Source: Dioscorea cayenensis subsp. rotundata (lineage: Eukaryota; Streptophyta; Magnoliopsida; Dioscoreales; Dioscoreaceae). Taken from it: a stretch of DNA of 64,000 bases. Numbering within the stretch: the first letter of the stretch is position 1; every line of letters starts with the position of its first letter. Where the stretch lies: positions 3,004,054 through 3,068,053 of the forward strand of contig NC_052484.1 of NCBI RefSeq assembly GCF_009730915.1. Direction: 5' to 3'. Positions 11,401 through 22,987 of this stretch are shown in pieces. Under the pieces are notes generated by a model. It was not told where the DNA came from. It made no database searches and saw nothing but the letters and a program-made list of their open reading frames with translations. The translations under genes and the position numbers were made by a program.

Positions 11401-12744
11401 CTAAGAAACTAAACTCTAACCCTAATTCCTCACAGGTACATTTACAATGCATCAAGAGAAATTATGCCCTTGATCAAGACAATTAGTGAAAAGAATAACA
11501 AGCAAAGAACCCTAATCCTAATTCTTCACGGGCACATATGAGATGCATCCAGAGAAATTGTGCCATTTATCCAGATCATAAACAATTTAGTGTTTGCAAC
11601 ACTGACATATAACAAAAAAGCAAGCCAAGAAGCTAAACCCTAACGGGCCTAACCCTAATTCCTCAGCGGCGCATTAAAAATGTATCAAGAGAAATCATGC
11701 CATTTTCCAGATCATAAGCAATTTAGTGTTTGCAACACTGATAAATAACAAACAAGCAAGCCAAGAAGCTAAACCCTAACCCTAATTCCTCACTGGCGCA
11801 TTGAAAATGTATCAAGAGAAATCATGCCATTTTCCAGATCACAAGCAATTTAGTGTTTGCAACACTGATAAATATCAAACAAGCAAGCCAAGAAGCTAAA
11901 CCCTAACCCTAATTCCTCACTGGCGCATTGAAAATGAATCAAGAGAAATCATACCATTCATTGAGATCATAAGCAGTGTAGTGCTTGCTTGCAACCCAAG
12001 TGAAAACCAAACAAAAAACTAAGAATCAAAACCCTAAACCTAATTGCTCACCTTCGCATTGAAGGTGTACCGAGCGAACTTGTGCCATTTATCAAGATCA
12101 TAAGCAGTGTAATGCTTGCAGCAAGCGGAGAGCATCATAGATCCACCATCAACATCGCCCTGGAAACCTCTCACATAGTCAACGGCGTAGGTGGACACCA
12201 TAAAAGGATCCTCGCCGGGAGTCTCCTGGCCTCGGCCCCAACGAGGATCACGGAAGACGTTGATATTGGGAGCCCAGAAGGTGAGCCCAGCCTGGCGGAG
12301 GTTGTACATGGCGCGTGCCTCAACGGCGATGGCAGTGGCGATGGCGCGCCAGAGAGTGCGGTTGAAGGCGGCGGCGGAGAGAAGGACTTGGGGGAAGCCG
12401 GTGGCGGCACGGACGCTGCCGTTGAAGAGGACGCCGGGGCCGTTGATGGCGACTCCGTGGAGGGATTCCGACCACCATTGGTATGGTGGTATGCCGAGAC
12501 GGGGAACGGCGGCGGCGGTGTTGGAGAGTTGCTGGATCTTCTCGGAGAGGGAGAGGAGGGAGATCAGGGAAGTAGCGCGAGTGGAGATGGAAAGTGATGT
12601 GTTGCAGAAGGGGAAGGAGGAGTGGGGAGGAAGACATGGGTAGGGTTGGGAGGAGGAGGAGGAGAAGGAGAGGGAGAGGAGATGAAGAAGAAGAAGGATG
12701 GAGATGGAGAGATGACGCCATTGAAGAGCTTGGTTTGATGCCAT
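8413..12744 (-). CDS. BXL6: Beta-D-xylosidase, glycoside hydrolase family 3 (BXL6-like)
   Basis: Six exons on the minus strand (12052-12744, 10594-10760, 10411-10508, 9955-10305, 9075-9491, 8413-8990) join in phase to 2304 nt, giving 767 aa, the usual plant BXL length. The N terminus has a hydrophobic secretion signal. The GH3 N-terminal domain contains [10 protein letters not shown] and [13 protein letters not shown]. The likely nucleophile Asp lies in TSDCDAV (exon 3). The C-terminal domain carries [13 protein letters not shown] and [10 protein letters not shown], a combination I associate with the BXL6 clade rather than BXL1-4. A fibronectin III-like tail follows. The enzyme would release xylose and/or arabinose residues from xylan or arabinoxylan in the apoplast. 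No inactivating change is seen. Intron 1 is inflated by a tandem array built from the end of exon 1, described separately. Confidence 0.93.
10800..12051 (-). repeat. Tandem array of ~127-bp units in BXL6 intron 1, derived from the exon 1/intron 1 junction
   Basis: About ten imperfect units fill nearly all of intron 1; the best-conserved ones are spaced 127 bp apart (11661, 11788, 11915). Each unit aligns with the last ~75 bp of exon 1 plus its splice donor and ~45 bp of intron. Shared blocks are CGCATTGAA, CAAGAGAAAT, GTGCCATTTAT, AGATCATAAGCA, TGTAGTGCTTGCA and the donor-side CCTAATTCCTCAC. Several units keep a GT donor on the minus strand (GTGAGG at 11920-11915, 11793-11788 and 11433-11428; GTGAAG at 11529-11524). 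The coding part has decayed by stops and indels. Units nearest exon 1 are most alike. Confidence 0.85.
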
Positions 12745-13217
12745 TGTTGAGCTTTGAAGCTTTGGAGAAGAAGAAGCTCACTCTAAATTTTTATAAAAAT
12801 AAAATTAAAATAAATAAATAAATAAATAAAAGAAACCATTTTGTTTTGGTTGTTGTAACTGATTTTATTCAAATTTATTTAATTTTTTTAATAAAAAAAC
12901 TTTAAATTTAGATGTGGGAATCTTTTTTTTTTAAAGTTAAAAAAATGAAATTTTTTATATTAATATTATATTTTTAATAATTAACTGATATTATTATTAT
13001 TATTATATTAGTAATATTACCAATAAATATAAAGGATAAAAATAAACTCTCTGTGGTGAAGATGATTAAATTATTAATGATTTATACAATAATTTTTAAT
13101 TCCAATTTTTATGAAATAATTGTCCTCATTTAGATATTTAAAAAAAATTAAAATTGAAGTAATTTAAATAAATATTTTTATAATAATATTTTATTATATA
13201 TAATGTTAAAAAGGACA

Positions 13218-13258
<41 letters not shown>

Positions 13259-13398
13259 GTCTGAATTTTGAACCTCCACAATGTATGTGGAGTATATCAG
13301 AGTCCTTATTTTTTAAAATGGAATCTTGCGTTAGATGGGAGATTGCTGATTGGTTTGGCTTTTAATGATGTTTTCAATAATTGAATAATTGATTAGTT

Positions 13399-13459
<61 letters not shown>

Positions 13460-13572
13460 ATTTTGACAATGGATAAGCATCCAACCTAAACATATTTTTT
13501 AAATTATTTTATTTTAAGTATGCATTATTACAAGTTTACAACAATGATAATTTATTTATTTTTATGGCTAAT
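12745..13572. other. BXL6 5' flank and AT-rich intergenic DNA
   Basis: Upstream of the minus-strand BXL6 start lies a TATAAAAA-like box (about 12790-12798). Beyond it are AT-rich DNA, a (TTA)n run at about 13218-13256 and a (TA)n run at about 13400-13457. No gene is seen. Confidence 0.4.
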
Positions 13573-13575
13573 TAA

Positions 13576-14329
13576 GGAGTTGTTTGGTTATCTGTAAGTG
13601 AAATCACATATTAGTGAAATTACAGTGATAAGTTGAAAACGTCAGTATTTTTAAGCTACATCTCATGTTATTCTGGTTTACCTGGAATCGAAAAACGCCT
13701 AGATTTACTTTTTTTATTTGTTTGTACTGATGTAGTTTTAGTTTATAGCTACTATGTAAACGTAGAGATAGTGAGATTAACCCAATTATCTATTATTCTT
13801 ATTAATTATATAATACTCTTCATCAAAATTAATAAATTATTTATTAAATTTAAAATATTTAATATTTCTTTAATTTTATTACTTGAAAAAAATTATAATT
13901 AAATTTTAAAAAACTTACTCTATTAATTATTTTTATAATATTACAAGTATAAAAATATTTTATGATAAATTAATTATTTATATAAATATTTACATTATAA
14001 AAATATAATATTTATTTAATTTTATTACTTAAAAAAATTTATAATTAATTTTTTAAAACAATATAATATTTTCAATTAATAAAAATTTTTGTCATAAAAA
14101 TATTTAATTATATAAATATTACTTTATAAAAATATTTAGTATTTTTTTTAATTATATTACATAAAAATATTTTTATGATTAAATTTAAAAGCAATTTACT
14201 TTATTAAATATTTTTATAAAATTTTGTTGTAAATTAGAATGCTGCAAAGTACACTAAACTGTAAAACATTTTACATGTAAAATTCATTTATAGCTATTTA
14301 TAGCTATTTACAAGTAACTAAACAACCCC
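13576..14329. mobile_element. Tourist-like (PIF/Harbinger) non-autonomous element
   Basis: The left end GGAGTTGTTTGGTTA and the right end TAACTAAACAACCCC are inverted repeats. Both ends are flanked by TAA (13573-13575 and 14330-14332), the 3-bp target duplication typical of Tourist-like elements. The interior is AT-rich and has no transposase. Confidence 0.7.
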
Positions 14330-14332
14330 TAA

Positions 14333-15126
14333 GAGTAAAACTCTTTCTTGCTCTTCACATTTTTTTTAAATTTTTTTAAATAATTTTAAGAAATTTTTAT
14401 TTATCAACTCTTGCAAGTGTTCGGTTCTAACCATCACTATGACATAATTATATTTTTGTGACATTTTAATTTTGATTTTAATATTTTTTTTTAATTCCTC
14501 CATCGTCCCCACTTAATGTACCAAAAATACCCTCAATTTTGAAGGAAGCTTTCTATCCTTTGTAAAATTTCTCTTGCTGTTGAAGGGGATAATTTTAATA
14601 ATAAATTACCTTTGGTTAATGAGCAGCTGGACTAAGGAGTATAATTTTTTTTTTAAAAAAAATGGTTGTTTTAGGAAAATGCAAAAACTTGAAAAATATA
14701 TTGATGAAGAGGAAACATAACAAGGGGGTCATTTTTATTTTATTTTTCTAAATTTAAAAATAGATATTTAAATAAAAATATTTTTAATTTCTGAAATAGG
14801 TTATTTTTCCTTGAATTAGCTCCATTAAATACAAAATAAGGTTATTTTTGGGCTATCAATTTCTTATAATATCTTTTTTTCAAATTAGTGCAAAGATATA
14901 ATAAAATTTTATTAAGAATTTTGATTGTAAGGTTCAAGATTTATAATAGGAATGTTCTAAAAAAAATAAATTTTTACTTGAAAATTTAATCTATTTTTGG
15001 TTGAATAATTAATAAAAACTAACAAGATTGATTAAAATGACACTGGTAATAATTTGGGTCATTTAAATAAATGGTTTTGAGTTCAAATTTTTATTAGTCT
15101 CAGCAAGTTTAGAGCCTATGGTGCTC
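14333..15126. other. AT-rich intergenic, nothing recognised
   Basis: Low-complexity AT-rich DNA with no ORF, RNA gene or clear repeat boundary that I can see. Confidence 0.3.
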
Positions 15127-15388
15127 TTGTGGAAGGAGGCGTTTATTTCGAGAAAAGTGATCTTGAAGTGGAGAAGGGGGCGTTTATTTCGAGAAAAGTG
15201 ATATTGAAGTAGAGAAGGAGGCGTTTATTTCGAAAAAAGTGATCTTGAAGCGGATATCACTTCAAGTATTTCTATTTGTCAGAAAGTGAAAATGAAACTG
15301 GAGAACTTAGGTGTTTGATGAAATTAGAAGTTTGGAAATTAGACTATTTCCCCCACTTCCCCAGTTCCTTCGAAATAAACACCCCTAT
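15127..15388. repeat. Triplicated 47-48-bp unit forming one end of an inverted-repeat element
   Basis: Three direct copies of a unit beginning GGAGGCGTTTATTTCGAGAA and ending in TGATCTTGAAGTGGAGAA occur back to back (15134-15250). At 15368-15388 the inverse of the unit start (TTCGAAATAAACACCCCT) appears, so the whole looks like a MITE whose left terminal repeat has been triplicated. No coding sequence; the exact ends are uncertain. Confidence 0.55.
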
Positions 15389-17092
15389 ATGAACCAAATA
15401 CCCAAAAAAAATAAAATAAAAAATAAGTTACTCCAAAATTTTTACTTTTACCATAAAATTAGTTTTTTTTATTTATAAAATCATAACATTGTTGTGAGAC
15501 GAGTAAAGCAATTAAGCAATCTATGATTCATTTTAAATTTTATTTTATTTTAACTCTAGTATGTTTATTCCTATAATATAATAAAGGGAAAAGTTAAAAA
15601 AAAAAAAAAAAATCCTTGTGAATTTTTTTTCCAATTCTATGATGTGTGGTTTTCAAAATTTGCAGAAAAAAGAAAAACCGTTAATATTAACTTTGTTTTT
15701 TTTTTTTTATAACTGGAAAAATCGTCCATTCATGTAAAAAATCGCTACGTGGCATAAAAACATGATTTTTCAATAAGATTTTGTTTAATTTTTAGAATTT
15801 AAGTTTTTTCTGTTTAGTGAAATTTTGAAAAAGATTAATAAACTTAAAATATATATATTTTTTATGCTATATGAGTTAGTTTTTAAATAAAATAACGATT
15901 TTGTCCATGTGAATTAGCACCATTAATGGCTTGGCAATGATTTTTCATTTTTTTTTCCCGACCAAGAAACCACACATCATAGAATCTTTATTTTACAAAT
16001 CTCGATAGCCACAAGTTTTTATATATTTTTGTCTATAATAGAATACATAAATCAAATTTATAAATAAAAAGATATTTATTATTTTTCTGAATATATTAAA
16101 GAAAAGCGGCTACACAATCTAGACTGTCAATGCGTTATTTTGGCAATATTATCACTTTTCTGAAAACCTCCCAAATCTCCCATTTTGAAGGAGTTATATG
16201 AAATATCAAATACATATATTAATATCTTATTACTAAAATCGTATTTTTAAATCATTCTTCATTACGGCCCCATACTAATTTTGATTTATAATATATATAT
16301 ATAACTTCAAATTTTGCATGGCATATATAATAGTTTTGATTTTATTTTATTTATACAATAACAACCGCTATTTAATGCAGTGGTATGTTACTTGGATAGT
16401 GAATGGGCTAACTGAGAATTGAATTCCTGGGTCAGTCATACTGTTATAGTACTATGCATATACCGAAAATACTATATAAAAATACTATAGCAGTAATGTT
16501 CATTCACTGTTCATAGGTCCCCTATGGGAGGATGTCGTTTCGTTTCCTTTCCCTTCATAGTTACAAGGCATGAGATTTATTAACTTGGTTTGGTTCCTGA
16601 AATATCTTCTGGGCATACACATGATAAGAATCTAATTGCCCCATATGACGTCTGGTGGAGTTAATAAATTTATAGGGGATTATTAAATCATAGTAACTGG
16701 TGCACCGGAGCTTGTCACCTTTGTCAATAAAAAAAAAAATATAAACATTATATAAATTGGCTCCACTCGCAAATAGTTTGAATTGTGAATCTATACTCAC
16801 AACCTGACACGTTATAATTAACCAACATGATCCAATTTTTTTTAATAGTTACTATATGCTATTTATGCATCCTCATAATTACATATACACCCCCCGCAAA
16901 ACCAAGATAATTACAACCATACCTCCAACAAACACAACAACGTCTATACATATATATTACAAACAATATAACCTTAAAAAAAAAAAAAAAAACTGTTTTT
17001 CATTTTCTCATTTCTCATTTCTGATTTTCAATTTCTGATTTTTTTATTTTTTATTTTTTCCCCTGGGAATTACAAAACCCAAGAAGAAAACC
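15389..17092. other. AT-rich intergenic between repeat element and MCU
   Basis: Long AT-rich stretch with poly(A)/poly(T) runs. A short moderately complex segment near 16436-16520 repeats the theme ACTATA/TTCACTGTTCATAG and looks like transposon debris. No gene is recognised. Confidence 0.3.
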
Positions 17093-18688
17093 TCAGTAGT
17101 TCACCGGCGAGGAACCTCCAGCGCCGACGAACGCTCTCCTCTTCCGGCATTCACAAAGCTCCGGCGCCCGTGCGGCGACACGGAGCTCATTAAACCGACG
17201 GATATCAAAGCCACGAGCGCGCATAAGGCGACGTTGCTTAACGGCGAAGCGAGCAGCCAAAAAGCCTTCAAAAGAGGGATCTTTAGAAGTTCGGAGAAAG
17301 AAAGCGTACCCGGCCATGAATGAAAACGAGGTGAAGAAGAAGCATATAGGTTCCATCACGTCCCATGAGAGTTCCCAAAACGTGAGCCTCATGAACCCTA
17401 CTGTTTGTGCCGCCATTAATCCTAACCCATACCATAGCTCTCTCTTCGCCTTTCTTTCCTGCTTCTTCATCGATCTCTCTCTTCTTCTCCTCCATCTCTC
17501 TTAGCTCCTCTTCTTCTTCTTCTTCTTTTTTTCTCGTTGGTGTTTTCATTGATGATATTGAGCTCTCCACCGCTTTCACTACCTGCATCACAACAAACTT
17601 GAGATTTTTATAGTTTTTAAATTTATTTGAAAAGTTTAAAAGTAATAAAGAGAGAAACGTCCCATTTAAAATAGGGTTATTAAATTTGCTCCGGACCAAT
17701 GAAGAACCCAATTCTCCACATGATGCCGAAGCTAAAATTCGGGAAACGTCCCATTTATATATAATTTTAATATTATATATAAATAATGTTAACAAATTAT
17801 TTTATTTTAAATAAAAATATATATTATTAAAAATAATATATATAGACGTAAAAAATCAAGGACAAGAGATTATGAACCAAGATAATCCCAGACAATGATG
17901 GAGAAGAATTTTTTCTACAAACTCGAATTCGAAGATGAATTTGGCAAGTGAATCCCGTTAAAAATAAATAATATTTTTAAATTACTATTTATTTATTTAT
18001 TTATTTATTTTTAAGAAATGAAAAGAATTCGAGAAATTCGATCGCCACGACACCCATCGATAATTTCCTGGAAAAAAATGAAAAAAAAAATGGAGGGAAA
18101 ATTCTATTAGATCTGAGAATTTTATTGAGAAAATTTTGAAAAATTTAAAAATAAATTTAAAAAACATGAGAAAAAGAAAAAATTGGGAAGGATTGGTAAA
18201 TTTGGTACCAGATCGGGGCGGAGGAAGACGACGGCGCCGAAGACGATGACATCGCCGGAATCATCGAGAGCTCTAGCGATCACCATTCCTTGGTTCTCTG
18301 ATTCCTCGCAGCATATCTCGAGGAACTCATCGTAGGAGACGCTGTTCATCGGGATGGTTCTAAGCCTCTCCCTCACCGCCGCCATTTGTGAAGCTCGGAT
18401 CACCTTCTTCACGTCCTCCACTGATAACTTCTCCGGCGGCGGTGGAGAAATGGCGTCAAGGCGGATCCGATCGCGGTTCAGGGCTCGGATCCGTTCGATG
18501 AGGCGATCGCCGGTGGGGAACCAGCGATCGGGTGGAACCGCGGCTTCGAAGAACGGGCGGCGGTGGAGACGCTGGGAGAGGATGCGGCGGCGGCGGAGGA
18601 CGGCGGCGGAGGGGGTTATTGCTTGGGAGATAGTGGGAATGGTGCGGATCTGGGAGCATATCTTGGCTAGGGTTTTGCGGAGCGCCAT
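17093..18688 (-). CDS. MCU: Mitochondrial calcium uniporter (MCU) with a one-base frameshift in exon 2
   Basis: Minus strand, two exons: 18209-18688 (480 nt, 160 codons) and 17093-17582 (490 nt). Exon 1 starts with an Arg-rich mitochondrial presequence and includes [15 protein letters not shown] and [21 protein letters not shown], typical of plant MCUs. Exon 2 encodes the acidic coiled coil ending [10 protein letters not shown]. Then, one frame over, come RELWYGLGL, first membrane segment, selectivity-filter motif [10 protein letters not shown] (about 17348-17377), the second membrane segment and the conserved C-terminal tail. The coding total is 970 nt, one base more than a multiple of three. 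The frame switch falls in an A/G-rich run at about 17448-17458. Without the extra base the protein would be about 322 aa, normal for the family. Either a real null allele or a sequence error. The protein would form the inner-membrane Ca2+ pore. Confidence 0.9.
17583..18208 (-). other. MCU intron
   Basis: Single intron of about 626 bp with a GT donor after ...RPDL (18208) and an AG acceptor before VVKAVE (17583). It is phase 0, AT-rich and holds a (TTTA)n run near 17986-18010. The phase-0 join shows that the upstream frame of exon 2 is correct, so the frameshift is inside the exon and is not a splicing mistake. Confidence 0.75.
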
Positions 18689-20924
18689 TGTTAGGGTTTT
18701 GAGGTGAAGGATTCTTGAGCAAGGAACTCGATGGTGGTGATGAAGAAGAAGGTCCCGCTTCGGTCTTTATATAGTCCAATGTGACGTGAGATTTTCAATT
18801 ATCTCATTTTATCGGGAATTTCTCGTGATTATATCGTCCCAGTTAAGAGTAGGGTCACTCGCTTTGGTAATCTCACCTCCTTCCAATATTAATATTTATA
18901 TTTTATTATTATTATTTTCTTTAAAATATATTTAATGTTTTTTTATGAGTTTTTTTTAATGTATATATGTATTTATTAAATTATTATGATTTTTAAAATC
19001 AGATGAGAAACGGAAGTCAAAAAGAGCATAAGCGGACAAAGATTCTTTTGTTCGGTGTCAGATATCATGCAACCGTCGGATTGAAATCGGACGGTTCAAA
19101 TCACGCATGAATTTCTCGCGGTATATAGAGAGGACCATCACTCTTTAACGTCATGTTTCGAGAAACGAGTTGGTGTGGAATGTGAACCGTAAGATTAGAA
19201 TCGGACGGGTGAGGTTTATCAGAGAATGAGGGTAGTTTGGGAATTTTAGGTGGATATATTGAATATGTGGCGATAAGAAGATGACTTCTATTTGAAGATT
19301 TTTGTTGCGTGATAGAGTTTAGAATCTCTTCACAATAAAAGACAAAGTCATTAATGCACTAAACAAATAATAATAATACTAATTACTTAATTTTAGTTTT
19401 AGAAATTATGGTAAGTAAATTCATATATACACACACATTTATTTATATATTTATTGATAAAATTATATTAAAAAGGTATGTAATTCAAAATTTATAGAAA
19501 AAAGGATGAGATATCATTTAGGATTTTATTCGAGAGTTGACATCTAATTTTGTCGCATGAACAATTATTGATTGGAAGTCTGCTTGTTTATATGTTTTAT
19601 TTAAGATTTTATTGAAGAGATGACATTGAATTTTGTCTCTTAAATGATTATTGATTGAGAAGTTTATCCAAAAAAATTTGAAAGTCTACATATTTGAATG
19701 TTTTGATTATCGTCATAAAAATTATGATTTATAATATTTCATGTTAAAGAATGAATGTAGGATTTCTTTTCAGAGTGATCATAAATAAAAATTAAATTAC
19801 AACAACAACAATAAATCATATAATAAATAATTTCACCTTTTGATCTAGTACTGTGAGTTAATTAAAATTAATAAAAATACATTTTTGAATATGAAATTGT
19901 AATTTTCAAAATAATAATATATATTATTAATATCAGTGAAATTTTATGTTAATTATTAAATATAGTTATTTAGAGAATTAATTTTTCTTAAAAATAAGTT
20001 CCAAGATGTTATAAAATTTTTGATCGGGAATTAGTATATCATGGAAATATTTTTGTAACAATTATGTTTTATGAATATATTTAAAAATATATCCATCAAA
20101 GAGATGGATACTACTAAAGATGTGATTATGAGTAAACGATGGCATATTCTATATCTTCTCAATTATTTAATGAAAATTTTAGTTAGTAAGAATTTGTGAT
20201 TTTGCATATTTTAACTGTTTCGATAACGATAAAAAGTATTTGTCGTTTTACTGTCTTTTATTAGGTCGTTAATGTTAAAAAATAGTTATGGATTTTGTTA
20301 AGCTGGTTTGCATATGCGACAAAATGAATGTGAAATTTATTTTTTTAAAAAACTATTTTCTTGTAAAAATGATTTTAACTTAAAAGTTTTCATTATTATT
20401 ATTATTAGTCCATTAAATTATATGTGTGTTTTATTTTTGAAAGTTTTATAAAAATTCTCGATGAGAAAGAATTTAAAATTTTGCTTATTTAGAATGTTTT
20501 AATGTCGACGGAAAATATTTGTCATTTTGCCGGTTATGTTAAAGTATGGTTACAGATTTTGTTCTATTGTTTTTACCATTAAAAAAAAAGAGATTCATAC
20601 ATAAAAATATTTAGTTTTCATGTAAACGAAATAAGCCACTTATAAATTTTGACTTAAAAGTTAAATGTACTTATAAATATTTTTCTTCTAAACTTAAACA
20701 ATAAACATGGCCATTACTTATAAATTAGATACAATTAATAACAAATAATTAATCCACTTAGTTTTTAAAATATTATATATATATATATGTATATGTATGT
20801 ACATAAAAAGATATTTGCATATTTTCTACAAGATATATATACATTATGAGAAGCTTGCATGTGAAATATAAAGAGAGAGTACTAACATTTATGTTATTGT
20901 TTTAGAGGAAAATATAGTTATAAG
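18689..20924. other. MCU 5' flank and AT-rich intergenic DNA
   Basis: The 5' flank of MCU includes CT-rich and TATATAG-like sequence (TTTATATAGTCC on the plus strand, about 18765). The theme ATCGGACGG recurs around 19080-19210. The rest is AT-rich with no gene seen. Confidence 0.3.
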
Positions 20925-21372
20925 GCTTATGTTGTCACAGAGATAGAGATCTATCGCCATATACGCTCATGTGAGGATGTCTAACCGCTGCAACGTTCCG
21001 CAGTTACTTCGCGTAGCGTTGATATATCAGATCCAGCTACCGATCACCGCTGTACATTAACAGAGCGATCGTGCCGCATGCAGCGACCGTAAAGCAGTAA
21101 TAAAGTGGGATGCGCGGTGTACTTATGAGGATGTGGCAACATCACCTTGGCGTTCACGGTCGTAATGCAGCGAGCGTTGATATGGGCGATGGTCATCAGC
21201 GGTATGCACTCATGCACGCGCTTTTGACTAAGCAGTAAAAGTGGGTCTGTGAGATTTATGTCCGCGACGCGCGATGTTTGACATTAACGTCCAGTCGCGA
21301 TCGTCCCGATCACCAGCCAAAATGTCTTGGCCATCATCTGCGGACTCTGAGCGTCCAGCAGGATGATCTGCT
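20925..21372. repeat. CpG-rich island with diverged ~135-bp internal repeats, origin unknown
   Basis: About 450 bp of near-50% GC sequence sits inside DNA of about 75-80% AT, with abrupt borders. It is packed with CG dinucleotides (TTCGCGTAGCG, GAGCGATCGTG, GACGCGCGATG). Internal repetition is visible: ATGAGGATGT…, …AGCGTTGATAT…, …ATCA(C/G)CG(C/G)TGTA-type… and AAGCAGTAA-AAAGTGGG occur in the same order in a first unit (about 20970-21110) and a second (about 21111-21245), with a weaker third unit after that. No long ORF. I do not recognise it. It could be a satellite fragment, foreign or organellar DNA, or contamination. Confidence 0.5.
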
Positions 21373-21993
21373 ATATATAATTGAGATCTTGTTTTAAACG
21401 GTAAAATAATTGTTTAATTCATTAGATTTGATCTTGTAAGCACCTCTAACACATCACATATAATAAGCTGTTAGAAATTGATGAAATTCTAGTCTTCTCT
21501 CATGCATTCTTTTTTTATTAGAAGAGTTCATTTTGATACCATGAATCCGTAATTAGAATTTTACATCTATCAGAAATTAATGAATAAAAAGGCATAGTCT
21601 TTTATATAATAATTTTCCAAGTGGTTAAAAAGTACATGAGTTTTTTTTTTATATCTTGAGTTTTTTTTTATATATTTTATTAGTGTTAATGACACGTGCA
21701 GTTAGTATTATTTGTCAAAACGTGAAGTCTAATGTTAAGGTAGATTCAAATAAAAGGAGGCTATCCCAGGCGAGAAGATGGTTATAGAGTTGTAAATTAA
21801 GCTTTAGGCTATTGTTGGAAAGAGCTAAAATTGGCAAGTTACAATCAAATTTGAAGCAATGAAGGTAGCATTCACAATCCTAACTGAAGAATGCTTGATG
21901 AAGAGTGCATGAGATTGGTGGAAGCCAAATATTATATGATCATGAAATGCCAATGTGGTGCATGTGAGTGCTTAATTATTAAAAATTTACTAA
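21373..21993. other. AT-rich intergenic
   Basis: No gene or clear repeat boundary seen. Confidence 0.3.
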
Positions 21994-22001
21994 CCCACAA
22001 T

Positions 22002-22190
22002 TAGAGGCGGACCCACATGATTGGCAGCCTGGGTTGGCCGGCCAGAAAACTTTAGAATAATTTCATCCGACAAAATTTAAACCTGGGTTGAGAAAAAAAA
22101 AAACTTCGGGTGAAGCCATGGTTGGATTGAGGAAAGACCGTGATTGGGCTAAGAAGCTTGGACTGGACCAAATTCCTAGGTCCGCCACTG
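22002..22190. mobile_element. Small hAT-like MITE with GGCGGACC terminal repeats
   Basis: The left end TAGAGGCGGACC and the reverse complement of the right end CAGTGGCGGACC are near-identical. They are flanked by an imperfect 8-bp duplication, CCCACAAT (21994-22001) and CCCACATT (22191-22198). The 189-bp interior has no coding capacity. Confidence 0.6.
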
Positions 22191-22198
22191 CCCACATT

Positions 22199-22955
22199 AA
22201 CCCTAATAGTGCTAATATATTTGATTTTAAATTTATATAAAACCAAATAGGTTGAGTTATTTTAAATAAAACAGTTAAAAATGACATAATAGAAAATATT
22301 CCAACTTCATAAAATAATTCAGTGGGTTTTATTTTAGGATGATATAACTATACGGTAAAGAAATAACATTAGAACTTTTAATGAGCTCAAAATGGGTTTT
22401 TTCCTTTTGTTTGAATTTTTAAAACATAATTTTTCTCCTAAATATTGATGCGTTGTATGATTACATTTTGTTCCCCAATTTGTGGAAGCATATAAATAAT
22501 AAAAACAACTATTATTTTGGAGAGATCTACATATACATACATTGTTAGAAGGTTCTATATACGTATAAATAAATGAGAAAATTCCTTTAAGTTATATGAT
22601 ATTCCTTGTTTAATCAATTATCATCTTTATCCTTGTACTCCCACTTATATAAAGCCTTAAACAAGCATTCAAACTCATGATATACACTATAAATGTTCCA
22701 CCTCATAACACCTCATTTCCTCCATAAAAAAGATATCCTAATTGGTATGAGCTAGCTACTATGACTTGCTAATTATTAAGTTAATAGTATTAAAACTATG
22801 TAAGTCATAATCAGATATATTAATAGAATGTTTAGTTTTATTATAATCAAGAAATAATATTTATATAATTTATTAATATTATTATTTGAATTTTTTATAT
22901 CTTAAATATCACAATCTACATAAGCATGGGTAATAATAATTTATTATACTAATAA

Positions 22956-22987
<32 letters not shown>

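Noticed and set aside
11281..12040. Telo-box array (AAACCCTAACCCTAA) in BXL6 intron 1
   Set aside because: The AAACCCTAA words recur because each ~127-bp unit carries one; they come from the tandem duplication and are not a telomeric insertion.
12082..12643. Long open frames on the plus strand opposite BXL6 exon 1
   Set aside because: They are antisense shadows of the GC-rich coding exon; the minus-strand GH3 protein explains the sequence.
18354..18707. Plus-strand open frame of 117 aa opposite MCU exon 1
   Set aside because: Arg-rich shadow of the minus-strand coding exon with no independent support.
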